Source: Epiperipatus broadwayi
Taxonomy: Eukaryota > Onychophora > Udeonychophora > Euonychophora > Peripatidae
Length of the DNA: 64,000 nucleotides
Direction: 5' to 3'
Assembly (NCBI GenBank): GCA_028023455.1
Contig: JAQFVV010000186.1
Coordinates: forward strand, 746,001 to 810,000
Position numbers and translations under genes: made by a program. The notes under the pieces are model-generated. The model saw only the letters and a program-made list of their open reading frames with translations. It made no database searches and was not told the origin of the DNA. Shown piece by piece: positions 1 to 12,129 of the stretch. Numbering within the stretch: position 1 is the stretch's first letter; each line of letters opens with the position of its first letter.

Positions 1-2853
1 AAATACAAATACCCTTTATAAAATAAATAATAAAATCGAATAATAACAATAAAAATTATATAAAATATCGAATAAATATTATTACTTGTTTTCTAAATTT
101 AATTTGAACTTGAGATATGAAAAGTTTGTTATCAGACAGTGTTGTGAAGATACTAATATTAAATAGGAATAGGCTGTTTACTATTTCAAAATAACCCTCA
201 ATTTAAATACTGGAAGATAATAATTATCATTATAATCAAAAAAGATAAATGTTTTATAGTTATTCTTAATTAGTTTGACTAAGTAACCAATTATTAATCA
301 ATGTCACTTAATAATGCTGGAGAAGTTTTCATTCTTCTAAAAGAAGGAAGTACAAGTCATTGCTTAGAATACCTAGATAATATTTACCACATTGGGCTTA
401 TTTAGTTTGCATAAAGATCTTTTAATGGATTCATTTGCAAGTTTAAACATTAGGAGTGCTATTTCATTAACAAAGTATAACTAGACCATTAGAATGCCAT
501 GTTACAATTCTAGATAACAATGAAAAATCAATACTAACATATAAGAGTGATGCATAAAATATTTGTTACAGATTTACTCATTTAAATAAGGATGATTAAC
601 TCCACTTTAACTTTGAGGTTGAACTTAAAAACCCATAAAACACATTAATTGCAATATAGCATAGTAGTTTTATATAAGTTTAATAATCACTTACATTCAA
701 TAACACTTATAATAATATTAAATAACATGACAGAGTAATATCTGAGACATTTTATTACATTAATAATAATAATATTATTATTAACAAACTAAGAAAGATA
801 CAATTATGAAAAAATGCATTAAATAATCCTCAAAATGGTTAAGATGATTTAAAAATTATCCTAATGAAATATTGCTATTTGCAAAATATTTCAGAGTTCT
901 TGGAAATTTACAAGCACTTTTAAAATAACAGCATTACAGATGATGTAAAGCACAAATTACTTCATTTTGTAATAGAATTCTTTCTGTACACAGCATAAAG
1001 ATTAATAAATTCCATTCAACACATTAATCAGTTTTAAGATTGCTTATGACTTGGACTTTTATCATATTTATTATTTGCTTTGATAATCCACAATTCACAA
1101 TTAGCATTCAAATATTTAGCTTTTCTAATCCATTATCCACTGAATGTTATTTAAATATTTAGCTTTGATAATCTGTAATGCAATTCCTTAAGCACTGGAT
1201 ACAAATTCATAGTTTATTCCATGCAATAATTTAATTCATTTGAAAAATTGATATAATTTTATCCAAAAGATTAGCATTATTACTTCTTTAATTTGTGATA
1301 TCAAATTAGCCTATTCATTTATAGATCTTTAATCCATGGTGACTGTAATTTTGATCGTATTTCTGAAAAATAAATAGCTTATCATCCATGAGAAAACAAT
1401 TTTCATTATTTTTTGAATCACAGTTCCTTTCTCTAAGCTACAAGTTTTTGGGGGAATATTTGAGTTGAAAAATTATTAAAGTTTTCCCTTACACAATTAA
1501 GTGCTAGACCATTCACAACATTACAAATATGCATCCTTTCTTGTACAAAACTAATAAATATAATTTCCCAAAATATATCTGCTATTTATCATTACATTCA
1601 ATTGAAGAAATCCAGTGATTGATTGTTGAAATAGTGAGACAGCATTCCATAAGTCAATTTATCTATTTTCCCATTAACAGTTTACTGTAATAAATGACGT
1701 TTTTGAAATAAAGAATTAATTAATGAGAATTTATGGTTTAGTTGTTGTTATCCATTTTGTTCCTAGAATGATGAGAAGAAATCATTTGCCTAGCTTTTTA
1801 TCTATCCAACCATCATGCAGAAGACAAACAAAATGGCTATTTAAAAATTTGAACCTGTTTAAGTCCTGAATGGAATGAAAATTTGTAAAGACTGTTTGGA
1901 TTTTTCAAACTTCAGCTTTTATATCAGTTATCACATGATGTCTGGATTACAGAATATTCTCCATCATGCACTAGGGTTTCTTTGTGAAATATTAGAAGAA
2001 GCCATCATGGCCAAAGCAGTAAAACTTTAGAAACACCTTTCAAAAATGAAGGAAAAAAAGAAAATTTTAATCTTTAATTCCTTCACTTTTATTTCTGTGT
2101 TTTGAAATAATTCTTCAACCATTTATTTAAAATAAATAAATCATAAAACTTAATAGTTCTCAGATATTTATTCAATTAAATATAAATTAATCTTTTAATG
2201 AATAATATTAAATAAATATTCTAGCAAATTAAATCAATTTTTGCTATATATAAAATTTAAACATGTAAGCTTCCACACACACACAAAATATAAAATTTAA
2301 GAAATTTTTGTTCTATACCTCATTAAAATATTTTAGTATTATAATGTTGGATTTATAATTCTGTTCTATATTTTTATTTTTGAATTATATGTTTTATATG
2401 TGTGAACATTTTTATTTATTTATACGATTTGATAACTTTATTCCTTAATAAGAATAACAATGAAATATGAGCCTACATATTTTCTTTATATAAATATAGA
2501 AGTCGATCAAAAAAAATCTGCTTGAAAAGCCATTCAAAAATGTTTTATAAAATTATATATTTCTTATAAACATTAGTATGAGAGACCATTAAACATGATA
2601 GTGATTATATTCTATGCTATCCAACCAATGATAGCTATGAATATATTTGCTTAACTATAAAAATTAAAGCCAATAAAATTTTTATAATTTTAAATTTATA
2701 ATAGTCAATTTACAGTGATACTGTAAAGTTAAGTATATATAGATATAGGTAATAAGATATATGTAAAAAAAAATGAGTAATTTAAAAGTAGGTATAATGT
2801 TGTATGTTTATGTGGTTAAGTATTTGTATATTTATGGATTTATATGTTTGTAT

Positions 2854-2884
2854 GTCTGAGGAGGATTGCTGGGCAATCGAAACT
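2854..2884 (+). repeat. short copy of the foldback motif seen at 48185
   Basis: The core GGATTGCTGGGCAATCGAAA is a small hairpin (GATTGC/GCAATC) preceded by CTGAGGA. The same motif occurs at 48187-48213 and, inverted, near 47708-47733 inside the foldback element at 47646-48272. It is probably an isolated fragment of that family. Confidence 0.5.
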
Positions 2885-3211
2885 CAGATGGATTTTTTTT
2901 TAAATTTAATAAAATAAGCACTGATAAAATAAAAAGAAAGGTGGATTTGTTTGTTTCATTTAAAGTACTTGGGATTTCAGAAGATGTTCTAATTCTAGGG
3001 CCTACTTCCTCTTTTTTTTCTTACTTTCTATTATTTGTGGGAATTTCATACAGTTCTGATGTATTTGCTTTTGTAAGTAATAACCTTAACATTTCATCTT
3101 AATGTTAAAACAATTTTTCTTCTATCATTATGATTTTATTTTAAATTTTTGAGACTTTTGTTATTTTGTGTAAAATTACTTTGCTATTTTAAGCTATATA
3201 TTATCAGTAAT

Positions 3212-3223
3212 CCCCCCCCCCCC
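3212..3223. repeat. C12 homopolymer
   Basis: A run of 12 C interrupts AT-rich DNA just upstream of the family E SINE. Confidence 0.9.
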
Positions 3224-3279
3224 ATTTTACAAAATTCCAGATATTCAATTCATTTAATTGGCTACACTGCATAGTTTAG

Positions 3280-3384
3280 AGTAGTGGCAGGGTGTCAGAT
3301 TCTGGACTGTAAAATTATTGGATTCCAATTTTGGTCTTCCAATGCTCTAACTGCTTATGAACTTCCAAGTAATAAAGCTATTCA
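3280..3384 (+). mobile_element. tRNA-derived SINE, family E, copy 1
   Basis: A tRNA-like block has an A-box-like GTGGCAGGGTGTCAGA, an anticodon-arm-like GACTGTAAA (a GTA-type loop) and a degenerate B box. About 25 bases further on, the segment CTTATGAACTTCCAAGTAAT matches the copy at 46644-46755 almost base for base. Two dispersed copies sharing both the tRNA-like head and the tail support a SINE. The left boundary is uncertain and no target duplication is visible. Confidence 0.5.
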
Positions 3385-3775
3385 ATTATATTTTCATATT
3401 TTTTTTCTTTATATTTTGTTTTGTCTTAAATGAAAACGTATTGATGAAATTCTAATTTTTTTTGTATAAACTATCTATGTAGGATTATTAGTAGACAATC
3501 ATTTAACTTCTTATTAATCATATTCTAATATGAATCATATTTGAGGTCTGATAATATTTGAAAAGAAATTTCAAGTTCGGATTTAAATTTATTGATGTTC
3601 TTCTAAGGTTAGAAATATCAACTATTCATATTTCTTTCTTAATAATTTTTGTCTCTTTAGATTTACATCTAGTTCAGTTAATCAAGAATCATTTCTTATG
3701 CTGAAACTATTAATCCCATTATAGTCTTGAAATACCTAAATTTTCTACTTAAAATATAATTGTCAAGTTGTTCCC

Positions 3776-3949
3776 TAGTACACAGCTAAAGAGCTTTAGA
3801 GGTGATGTATTAATATACATTAAGCACTTTCAAAAGCTTATTCTCTTGTATATCCCAGCTATGAATGTGAAAGTACAAGATTTTGAAAGCACTTAGTGTA
3901 TATTAATACATCAACTCTAAAGCTCAAATTTCTCTTTAGCTGTGTACTA
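3776..3949. mobile_element. small TIR element (MITE) with TA ends
   Basis: The left arm from 3778 (GTACACAGCTAAAGAG) pairs with the right arm ending at 3947. Pairing extends about 60 bases with few mismatches, leaving a loop of about 40 bases. Both ends are flanked by TA, as expected for a Tc1/mariner-type target duplication, although CTAG occurs on both sides and is itself palindromic. Each arm carries an AAGCACTTTCA motif close to that in the elements at 39143 and 61021. There is no coding capacity. Confidence 0.75.
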
Positions 3950-4359
3950 GCACACAACTCACTAATTATTTTAATTAAAGCTAAGTACTATCATAAACTC
4001 TTACTCAAAACATAATCCAATCAGTTGAATATTCATGTGAATTTTTCTTTATCCATTTCTACTTTTGGATTTTTTCCCAAAAATAAATTAGTAATATACA
4101 ATTTTGTTCGTCTTTTTTTTCTTTCAAATTTTACAGGTTTGTCATTTCTATCTAAACAACAAAATTTATCCTGCATTTGATACATATATATTAAATTTCC
4201 TACCTGAACGTAGGCTTAAATATGAGATATACTGCCCAAGCAATTAAGACTTGCACATTATTAATGGTGATAACCATATTCAAACATGACATGAAATAAT
4301 ACTTAAATTTTTTATAATACTGTTAATGTTTTGACTAATGTTATTTTAATGCATATAAC

Positions 4360-5170
4360 CACTATTGCCAAACTGTGACTCGCAAGCCACATGCAGCTTT
4401 CTAGATGGCCCAATGAAACTCTCATAAAACTTTTGAAATAAAATCCTGATACAATTTATATTATCATGATATATTTACATATTATTTTGAAATATACATG
4501 CTTTATTCTTTTGTGGTAGCAGTTGAATAATGCTTGTTTATGTTATCAACTTCTATGATTTTAGTGTTATCATTTACTGAAAATATCATGCATTGTTCAA
4601 ACTTGTTAGTTTTTTTGGACTTCGACTTCCTCCAGTGATATTAGAATTCTTTGAACAGTTTTAACTCAAACATTGTCGAGTGCATTCTTCTACTTAGACT
4701 TTCCAACATCAACTTTTTTCATTAATTTAATCGAACAATACTGGTAATTGTATTCAATTTATGTTCAGAAAAATAAAAGATTCTTTTTATAAGTATTCTA
4801 CTTTAAATGAAGCTGTTTAAAAACAAATGTTAATTTTTGGAATGATTTTCTGCAAATCATTATACTCAACAATGAAGTTTATAAAATCAATATGTCGAAT
4901 CCAACCTGATGAATAATATAGAACTATTGCGTGCATTGTTCATAAATTATAAACATAATTTTAATGTTCTTAATCAGATATAATCACATATAAATAATAA
5001 ATAATTTTTAAGTTGATTTTTGTTCTCTTGATTTTTTGTATAATTCATACGTTTTACTAGTAAAAAAAAAAAAAATCGGATATTTCCTTCTGTTGAATAC
5101 TTCAAAAATTTAATTGCGGCTCTTGAATATTTCGTAATTTTAACGTGGCTCTAAAGTTTGGCCAATCTTG
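4360..5170. mobile_element. non-autonomous hAT-like element
   Basis: The left end, ATTGCCAAACTGTGACTCGC followed by AAGCCACATGCAGC, is matched by the inverted right end near 5146-5170 (GTGGCTCTAAAGTTTGGCCA). A '...GCCAAACT.TG.CTCGC' end followed by 'GCCACATGCGGCT' is typical of hAT-superfamily elements. The interior has no recognisable transposase. A clean 8-bp target duplication is not visible, so exact ends may be off by a few bases. Confidence 0.6.
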
Positions 5171-5268
5171 GTATATATATATAATTTGACATTGCATTAT
5201 AACAATTTTTAAAATGCATTTTAACCGAAATACACAGGCTTGTATATATCTGTGTCTACATATGTAAT

Positions 5269-5842
5269 ATATAGGATATATGAGCACAGACTTTCACACG
5301 ACCCACCACTCTTCATTCTATCCCACAACACTGATATACTTGAACACATATATATTGAAAAGATAAATAATCTTCAGTATCCGTATTTCATGCTAAAACA
5401 GCACTCATCAGTTGGTCCAGATTACCATCTCCACACATATATGCTATAAGTTCTCAGATATATATTAAGATAGCCAATCCTCATACTTTAATGGACAGGC
5501 TTCAATCTACTCTACACTCCAACTCTTCAACCATCCACATTTTGAGCATTTCATCATCAGATTGTCAATTGGATGGGTGGTTGAAGAGTTGGAGTGTGGA
5601 GTAGATTGAAACCTGTCCATTAAAGTATGAGGATTGGCTATCTCAATATATATCTGAGCACTTATAGCATATATGTGTGGAGATGGTAATATGGACCAAT
5701 TGATGATTGCTGGTTTAGCATGAAATACAGATATTGGTGATTATTTATCTTTTCATCATATATGTGTTCAAGTCTATCAGTGTAATGGGATAGAGTGGAG
5801 AGTGGTGGGTCGTGTGAAAATCTGTGCTCATATACTCTATAT
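5269..5842. repeat. long foldback made of two repeat A copies
   Basis: The left arm (about 5269-5537) and right arm (about 5572-5842) are near-perfect reverse complements around a loop of about 34 bases. Each arm is one copy of repeat A: a terminal block (GAGCACAGACTTTCACACGA), the shared segment GAAAAGATAAATAATC, the CAGCACTCATCAGTTGGTCC block, and an inner end CTCCAACTCTTCAACCATCC. Open frames here are by-products of the repeat, not genes. Confidence 0.85.
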
Positions 5843-5849
5843 ATTAAAA

Positions 5850-6565
5850 TACATTTTAATATTAAAAAAAAATGAAAACGGATTATTTTTAAGGTCGATC
5901 TTATCTTCTTCAGAATTAAAATCTAGCATGTATATTTGATTAACTTTCCAAATATTCTATATCTGCAAAATAACTAAAGTTAATTATAACAATGAATATA
6001 ATTGTGCGGAATGAGAATGAAATATAAAAATATTAAGAGGAAATATTAATTATTCTGATGATAAAAGCGGATGTATTGATGAAACCAGAGAGTTGTCATT
6101 AATTTATTAGTTTCTCTCATTTAATTTTTTTGAAATTAAGTATCGTCAAAAAACATCCGTTCTGGCGATTACATGAATGAAAGTCTGTTCATTCATAAAA
6201 TTTTCGCAATAGTACTCGGAGTAATTTATGAACGCGTTTTCTACACAGATTAAATGATGCTTGCTTTAGACATGAAGGCGATCAATGTGCCTGTTATAAA
6301 TATTAATAAAAGAAAAATAAAACTAAAGTAACTTGAAAAAAGGAAATAAAAGTAAAGACAGTGGAGATAAAAAAAAAAGTATTTTCCTTATGAAGAATTG
6401 TTAGTAGAGGAGGAAATAAAATTCAATATAAATTTCAATTCAGACAAAAGTTGTACTGTATTCTACAAATAAAGGATTCCCCGGGTTTACCAAATCCATA
6501 CCGATTAATAATGAGGTTTGGATAATGAATATACAGTAAGTACTAGTATTAAAACAAGTTAAATT
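5850..6565. other. AT-rich non-coding stretch
   Basis: No gene-like or repeated structure is seen between the two foldbacks. Confidence 0.5.
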
Positions 6566-6567
6566 GA

Positions 6568-7451
6568 TACTGTGGTATTAGAGCTGCGACATGAAGAATT
6601 ATAATCGTTTAATCATTAAATTAATTACGTTATTAAATCAAAAACATATTTCAAAATCTACATTTAAAAAAAAAAACAATTTAACAAAAAAAAATACGAA
6701 AAGCATTAATGTGAAGAATAGTGTTTAAATCAAATTGAGTGTGTGTTTGCACGTGCATATTCTGCATAATTTATTTTAATACATTGTACAGGCTTACACC
6801 TGCTTTTATATATGTAATAAATGCGGGATTCGAACTCAGGCTTTTACACGACCTACAACTCTCAGTGCCATCTTATATTGCTGACTCACCTAATCACACA
6901 CATATTGAAAAGATAAATAATCACTAATATATGTATTTCGTACTAAACCAGCACTCATTAAAGAATGAAGATTGGTTATCTTAATATAAAGCTGAGTACT
7001 AATTGTATATATGTGTGGAGATGGTAATCTGACCAACTGATGAGTGCTGGTTTAGCTCGCAATATGTATATTGGTGATTATTTATCTTTTCAACATGTGT
7101 GTGATCAGGTGAGTCAACAATATAAGATGGCACTGAGAGAGAAAGTTGTAGGTCGTGGGAAAGTCTGAGTTCAAATCCCGCATATATTACATTTATAAAT
7201 GCAGGTGTAAGCCTGTACAATGTATTAAAATAGATTATGCAGAATATGCACGTGCAAACACACACTCAATTTGATTTAAACACGCATTTTAGCTATTCTT
7301 CACATTAATGTTCTTCCTATATTTTTTTTTTTTTGTTAAATTGTTTTTTTTTTAAATGTAGATTTTAAAATATGTTTTTGATTTAATAATCTAATTAATT
7401 TAATGATTAAACGATTATAATTCTTCATGTCGCAGCTCTAATACCACAGTA
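6568..7451. mobile_element. TIR/foldback element with repeat A core and TA flanks
   Basis: The ends CTGTGGTATTAGAGCTGCGA (from 6570) and the reverse complement finishing at 7449 lie between TA dinucleotides. The arms (about 6570-6960 and 7040-7449) are nearly identical inverted copies, so both encode the same meaningless short peptide on opposite strands. The inner third of each arm is repeat A (GATAAATAATCAC, CCAGCACTCAT). The outer two thirds are unique to this element in the window. This suggests a mariner-type or foldback element that acquired repeat A, or from which repeat A derives. Confidence 0.75.
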
Positions 7452-8048
7452 CTTACTAAATTAAAAAATGGTTACGATTATAATATTTTGCAAGTTTAAA
7501 TATATCCGAACTTATATTTTTTATAATAAATTTATATATTGTTCATTTCATACTCCATTTTGCAATTATAATTTGTCTTTAAATTGTTAGATGTTAAAGA
7601 GTTAATTTTGTAATGCTTTTAAGTAATTTTAAGTTTTAATTAAGGGACAATTTTTTTAAAAAAAAGCAATTGTTTATTAGATTTACTTTTTGATTAATAA
7701 TTCTTTATTATGTTTTACATAATTAAATCATTTTTTAATAATAGTTTTTAAAGTTGTAATTAATAATTTGTTAAGCGCCTACTCATTATCTAAGTAATAT
7801 ATATATATTAAGGGTATAATCTAAACACTATGCGCCTAGATGCAACAATTTTTGTTTTATTAAAAAGAATTCTGAAATCCATTTTGAGACATTTTGACAG
7901 GTAGCTAGCCTGTAATGTCTCAATGTTTCTCATTGAGCAATATTGGGAAGGTTTTCCCTGCAATAAACTAATTAAAATAAATTTTGTTTTGTAATTTTGT
8001 AATCATTATTTTTTTATATGTGATCGTATGATGATTTACCTCTTATGT

Positions 8049-8330
8049 CATTAAATGTTGAATGTCTAGAAAATTTTAAACTTTATTTAAACTTTTCTAA
8101 ATACAAATAATTGTTAGTAAAACACATAAAGACAATACAGGTTAATAGATTACACAATATTATGTAATATTACTCTCATCTTTCTTCAGGTGTTACAGAC
8201 ATGATGTTGCAGTCTACTCCAAACATTGTGTAATTTATTAACTTGTCTTTGTGTGTTATTATTAACAGTTGTTTGTATTTGTAAAAGTTTAAGTTAAGTT
8301 TAAAATTTTCTAGAGATTCAACATTTAATG
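8049..8330. repeat. foldback, ~110-bp arms
   Basis: CATTAAATGTTGAATGTCTA at 8049 is mirrored at 8311-8330 with one mismatch. The arms (8049-8158 and about 8226-8330) pair over most of their length. There is no coding content. Confidence 0.75.
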
Positions 8331-8490
8331 GCAGATGATGGAAATAATCCAACATATTATTACATCTAATATACTATCATCACAAACCTTTAAGAAAACA
8401 CTATTTTATTATAGGTTGATAATATTCATATGATATTGTTTTTTCTTTCACAATTCTTTTATGAGAAGTAAGTGGAAGTAAAGAGATTTT

Positions 8491-8586
8491 TGATTTATAA
8501 TGGGATATATATATAAAGGCTAAATATACCCCTAATTTTGATTTATAATGGGATATATATATAAAGGCTAAATATACCCCTAATTT
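8491..8586. repeat. tandem duplication, two identical 48-bp units
   Basis: The unit begins TGATTTATAATGGGATATAT. Copies at 8491-8538 and 8539-8586 are identical, which implies a recent slip or duplication. Confidence 0.95.
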
Positions 8587-8664
8587 TTTTATTCAAATGT
8601 ATGAATGTTAAACTATCTAAATATTCATTAAATAATCCAATATATATGAAAATAAGCCAATGAA

Positions 8665-8930
8665 TATTACATGATCATCATTTCTTATGCTTGCTCATAA
8701 CTGTTATTAAAACAGGCAAAACTCTATACATATTGCCATTTAGTGCAAGTCAGAATAATCAATGGATGCCAGAGGGTTTGTGCATAAAATCCCCATCTAG
8801 TGCCTTCTCATCCAATATCCCCAGACTAGTTTCTGGCTTGTGGCCTTCATCAGTGAGGAGCCTTGGATCTGACAGCACTATACCCAGATCTAGGTGCAGT
8901 GCTCTCAGATCTAAGGAGTGTAGCATATAT
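8665..8930. repeat. repeat family B, copy 1
   Basis: It contains the family's TIR-like end (TTACATGATCATCATTTCTT), the internal AGGCAAAACTCT motif, AATCAATGGATGC, and the CCAGACTAGTTTCTGGCTTG and CAGTGAGGAGCCTTGGATCT blocks. The end folds back on itself (GACAGCACTATACCCAGATC against GATCTGAGAGCACTGCACC). Related copies lie at 26925, 29628, 50165, 53322 and 62163. Open frames across it are shadows of the repeat. Confidence 0.8.
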
Positions 8931-9479
8931 TCCGAGAATGTGAAGTGTATCATCACCATACCCTCTGATCATCCTTTCTTCTCTATCCTTGAACAAATTA
9001 TCACTAATACATTAAGATAGATTTTGGTGAATAAAAACTCTTTTGAGATAATATGAAAGTCAAGTAGCCATGACCTTTATTATGATCAAAATATGATTCC
9101 AAGAACTGAATTAATAATATTAATAAAATAAACTATTATCCCACTCTAATTAACACATTACAAATTGCTTTCATGAATAAAACAATCATATGATCAAAAC
9201 TTCAAAAGTGAATTGAATATTTGATATTTATATGATTATATGATACTCTAATGTAAATTACAATCTACTTCATTAAATCTTGATTTTAGCAATCGATTGA
9301 GATTTATAAAGTATTATCTGACACAGATATACTCAATGAAGAATTCCAACATCTATTTAAATACATAATTGTCTTTGAATATTATTAAACTTAACAAATA
9401 CCATTTAACTTAGCTATGTTCTAAGAGATTACACAAATAAATGAGATTACACAAATCAATGTACGTAGAACAATGAAAT

Positions 9480-12125
9480 GAATATTGATATTATTTCAAT
9501 TACTTCCTGTAGTAAAATTTTATAACAATTCTATATACAGCTAATTGTGTCGATTATTTATTTACCTACACTAAAATATTCTATCTTTTAACTTTCCAAA
9601 AGTAGCAGAAATACATTGGAGTTTGTGCTATACCTCAACATGGAAGTTCACCTTTCTTCTTATAAAACTACCAAGACATTTAAATAAGCCTACATTCTCA
9701 AATTGATAACCTAAAAGGTGTTGAAGATTTTTTTATCAATGGCTGATAAAGCATTCTTATTAAACTAATGCCTTTATACTGCATTCATAACATTAAGTAC
9801 ATTCTGTAGATAATCTATTGAACTGGGAAAATGTCACAATCATCAATATCCTGTTAATCCAGAATGCAAGAAGATGACATTCTTATTTTTAACTTTTAAT
9901 TGATTCAAATTAAAAATTCTTCCATCAAATCTGAATTGTGTATATATTCGTATTTTACTAAGTTACCCCCTCCCCCAAAACAGTTCCAAAGACTACTGTC
10001 ATAAAAATTGAAAACAGTATTGGAGCAAGACAGCCTTTTTTTGGAACACCAGTTTTCGATTCATGTGCTTCATTATTTTCTGCCTTTACTAATAATACTT
10101 TCTCTGACTTCAGCATGTAGAAATGGTGTAGTATGAAAAAAACATGAATGGGATATCCATATAATTTCAAACAAGGCCATAGATCAGTTCAATTAATAGA
10201 ATCAAATGACCAAATCAATAAAAATAATATAAATTACACTTTTATTCCTGATATTTTTTTGTATTTACTTAACAACAACAAAAAAAAACCCATGTATTAT
10301 AGTGCTTGATTCTCTAAAATTACATTAAGCTTTGCAAACCATTCTTTTGTGACTTAAAGCAATTTCAATAATATCCGTGAAAGTACCTTTGCTATACTGA
10401 ATAATAATGAGGTTTCATGACGATGAGTGCAATGTTATCTATTTCCTCCCCCTGTAAGATTGATTGACATAGCTCCATGAGTTGCCAGTCCATATGTTTC
10501 TAAAAATGCAAATATTTTTGAAGATAACATATCACCATTATATTTTAACATTTTCCCAATATCTCATTAAGATCTGCAACCTTTTTATTTTTAAGATTAT
10601 GAGAAGTTATTTTAACTTTACTAAACTGATATTTATATCCAAATCTAAATGTGTAAATAAAATGAATTTCTCATTAAAAGAAATCATCTCAATTTTTGTA
10701 TCATTATTCAAAAGATTATCAAAATGTTCCTTCCATCTGCTTTAAATATCATTGACATTTATATAAGAGAGTGCCATTGTTAGTTTTAATAGAATTGTGA
10801 TGCCATTTCCACCATAATCAGTGCTTGATCATATTGTGGTATTTTTGCAGTTTTAATTCACAAATTATTTCTAAGTCTTCTTATTCATTGTGAAATTTTT
10901 GTCTTTTACATCTCTATATATTATGAAGCTCCATGTTTGATATATTTTTTCACAGAAAGAAAATGCTATATATTTCCTTTTCATCAAATTTACTACTAAT
11001 AAGATTATAGGCATAAAACAATTTAGTAAACCCCGAAATAGATTTACTGGTATCCATAACAAATACTTTATGATAATTTCATACCTTAGTAATATGGTAA
11101 TTCCAAAAGTCCAATTAGAAACTTTAGGGTTTTATAGTTGTTGAAATTTAACATGTATTATAGATACCTCTGAAGAACAATTGCCAATTTTCTTGTAAAT
11201 ATGTTTGGAATTACCCTATTTTTTAAAGCAACTATCATTTTGGTTTATCCAATAATCTTCACCTGTAAGTGGTTACATAATATGCACTTTTCTTAAATTC
11301 AGATATCTAATTCTAATGTAATCTATTAAATACCATTGTTTTGAACACGGATTCATTCACATTCCTCTATAATAATTTCTCTGACTAAACAGGGTTTTTG
11401 TGATAGTCATTCTGTTGTACAAAAATTCAATAAATGCAAACCACTTGAGTTTACAGCAACAGTATTGTCATTTCCAACATATTTTTTAACTAAAATCTAC
11501 TGGTCGAGAGGTCAGCACAGCTGCCTTACAAGCAGTGGTTCAGAGTTAGCGGGTTTGCTTCCCAGCCGATGCTATGACACATGACAAAAAAATCTACTAT
11601 TTGTATCAACACATGCATTAAAGTCTTAAAAAATAGTCAATCTTTTAATGCTACTTCTATAATAATGTTATCTAGCAAGAAATAAAGGCTTTTTTCTCTT
11701 AATTCTCTGATTTTAAAGTTGAAACATAGTCATTGTTAAAACGAGCACTGATACTAGGGTGCAAACCCAGTTTTAACACCATTAGCCTTTTAATAATATT
11801 TTGAACAGTTTCTAGAATAGAAGAATTAAATTTTACAGAAAATCTAAGCTGTGCATTTTTATACTAATTAATTTGACATTTCAAAAGAATTTGTAGCTAT
11901 TTATCTTTTCATTACACTTCCTTCTTCTGTAAGTTGAGCTTGACTAAGATCAGAAATAGTAATCCTAAAACTATCATATTTTTAGCCGCTTCCTGATCTT
12001 GAAGAGTTTGTTTCAAATTAAGTTTACAGATTCCATTTAGAAAAAAAGATTTATGATGCTTACCATTAGTACTATCACTGCCTCTTGTTTTATGAATGTT
12101 ATTGATAATATTACTTGCCACCCAA
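9480..12125 (-). pseudogene. decayed LINE ORF2: AP-type endonuclease plus reverse transcriptase
   Basis: Read on the minus strand through many frameshifts and stops, the order matches a non-LTR retrotransposon polyprotein. An endonuclease part starts near 12070 (SQAQLTEEGS; later LDNIIIEVALKD and DFNACV, the degenerate GDFNARV catalytic motif, near 11600). A CSKQWYLIDYIRIR segment near 11330 corresponds to the family's 'RSKHWHLIDY' motif. The reverse transcriptase part begins near 10745 (LKNKKVADLNEILGKMLKYN) and contains YIIFIDL and the clear core TGVPKKGCLAPILFSIFMTV near 10010-10060. A YTQFRFDGRIFNLNQLK segment and LFKCLGSFIRRKVNFHVEV follow, the latter near 9640. No intact frame exceeds about 70 codons, so it is inactive. 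A SINE interrupts the endonuclease at 11502-11588. The clade is not assigned, and the 5' and 3' ends are approximate. Confidence 0.8.
11502..11588 (+). mobile_element. tRNA-derived SINE, family S, copy 1 (nested in LINE)
   Basis: An 87-bp insertion is flanked by the perfect 10-bp target duplication AAAATCTACT (11492-11501 and 11589-11598). It has an A-box-like GGTCGAGAGGTCAGCACAGC, an anticodon arm CCTTACAAGC, a B-box-like GCGGGTTTGCTTCCC, then the family tail GATGCTATGACA and a short A-rich end. It splits the decayed LINE endonuclease directly beside its DFNA motif, so it is younger than the LINE. Confidence 0.85.
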
Positions 12126-12129
12126 GTCC

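Larger units (their letters stand above)
1..3265. other. AT-rich non-coding stretch, no gene seen
   Basis: The stretch is very AT-rich with short homopolymers and an ATT/AAT palindromic run near 759-785. I see no open frame with recognisable protein similarity and no long inverted repeat, only a short repeat motif near 2854. It is probably intergenic or intronic. Confidence 0.6.

Noticed and set aside
2866-3102. 78-codon open frame
   Set aside because: Low-complexity F/S/L composition and no family similarity; its start lies in a dispersed repeat motif.
6739-7265. Two nearly identical cysteine-containing small peptides on opposite strands, possibly a gene pair
   Set aside because: They are the two arms of one inverted-repeat element; the identity is explained by the palindrome.
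8691-9020. 109-codon open frame, the second longest in the window
   Set aside because: Covers repeat family B, whose other copies give similar but broken peptides; not a gene.
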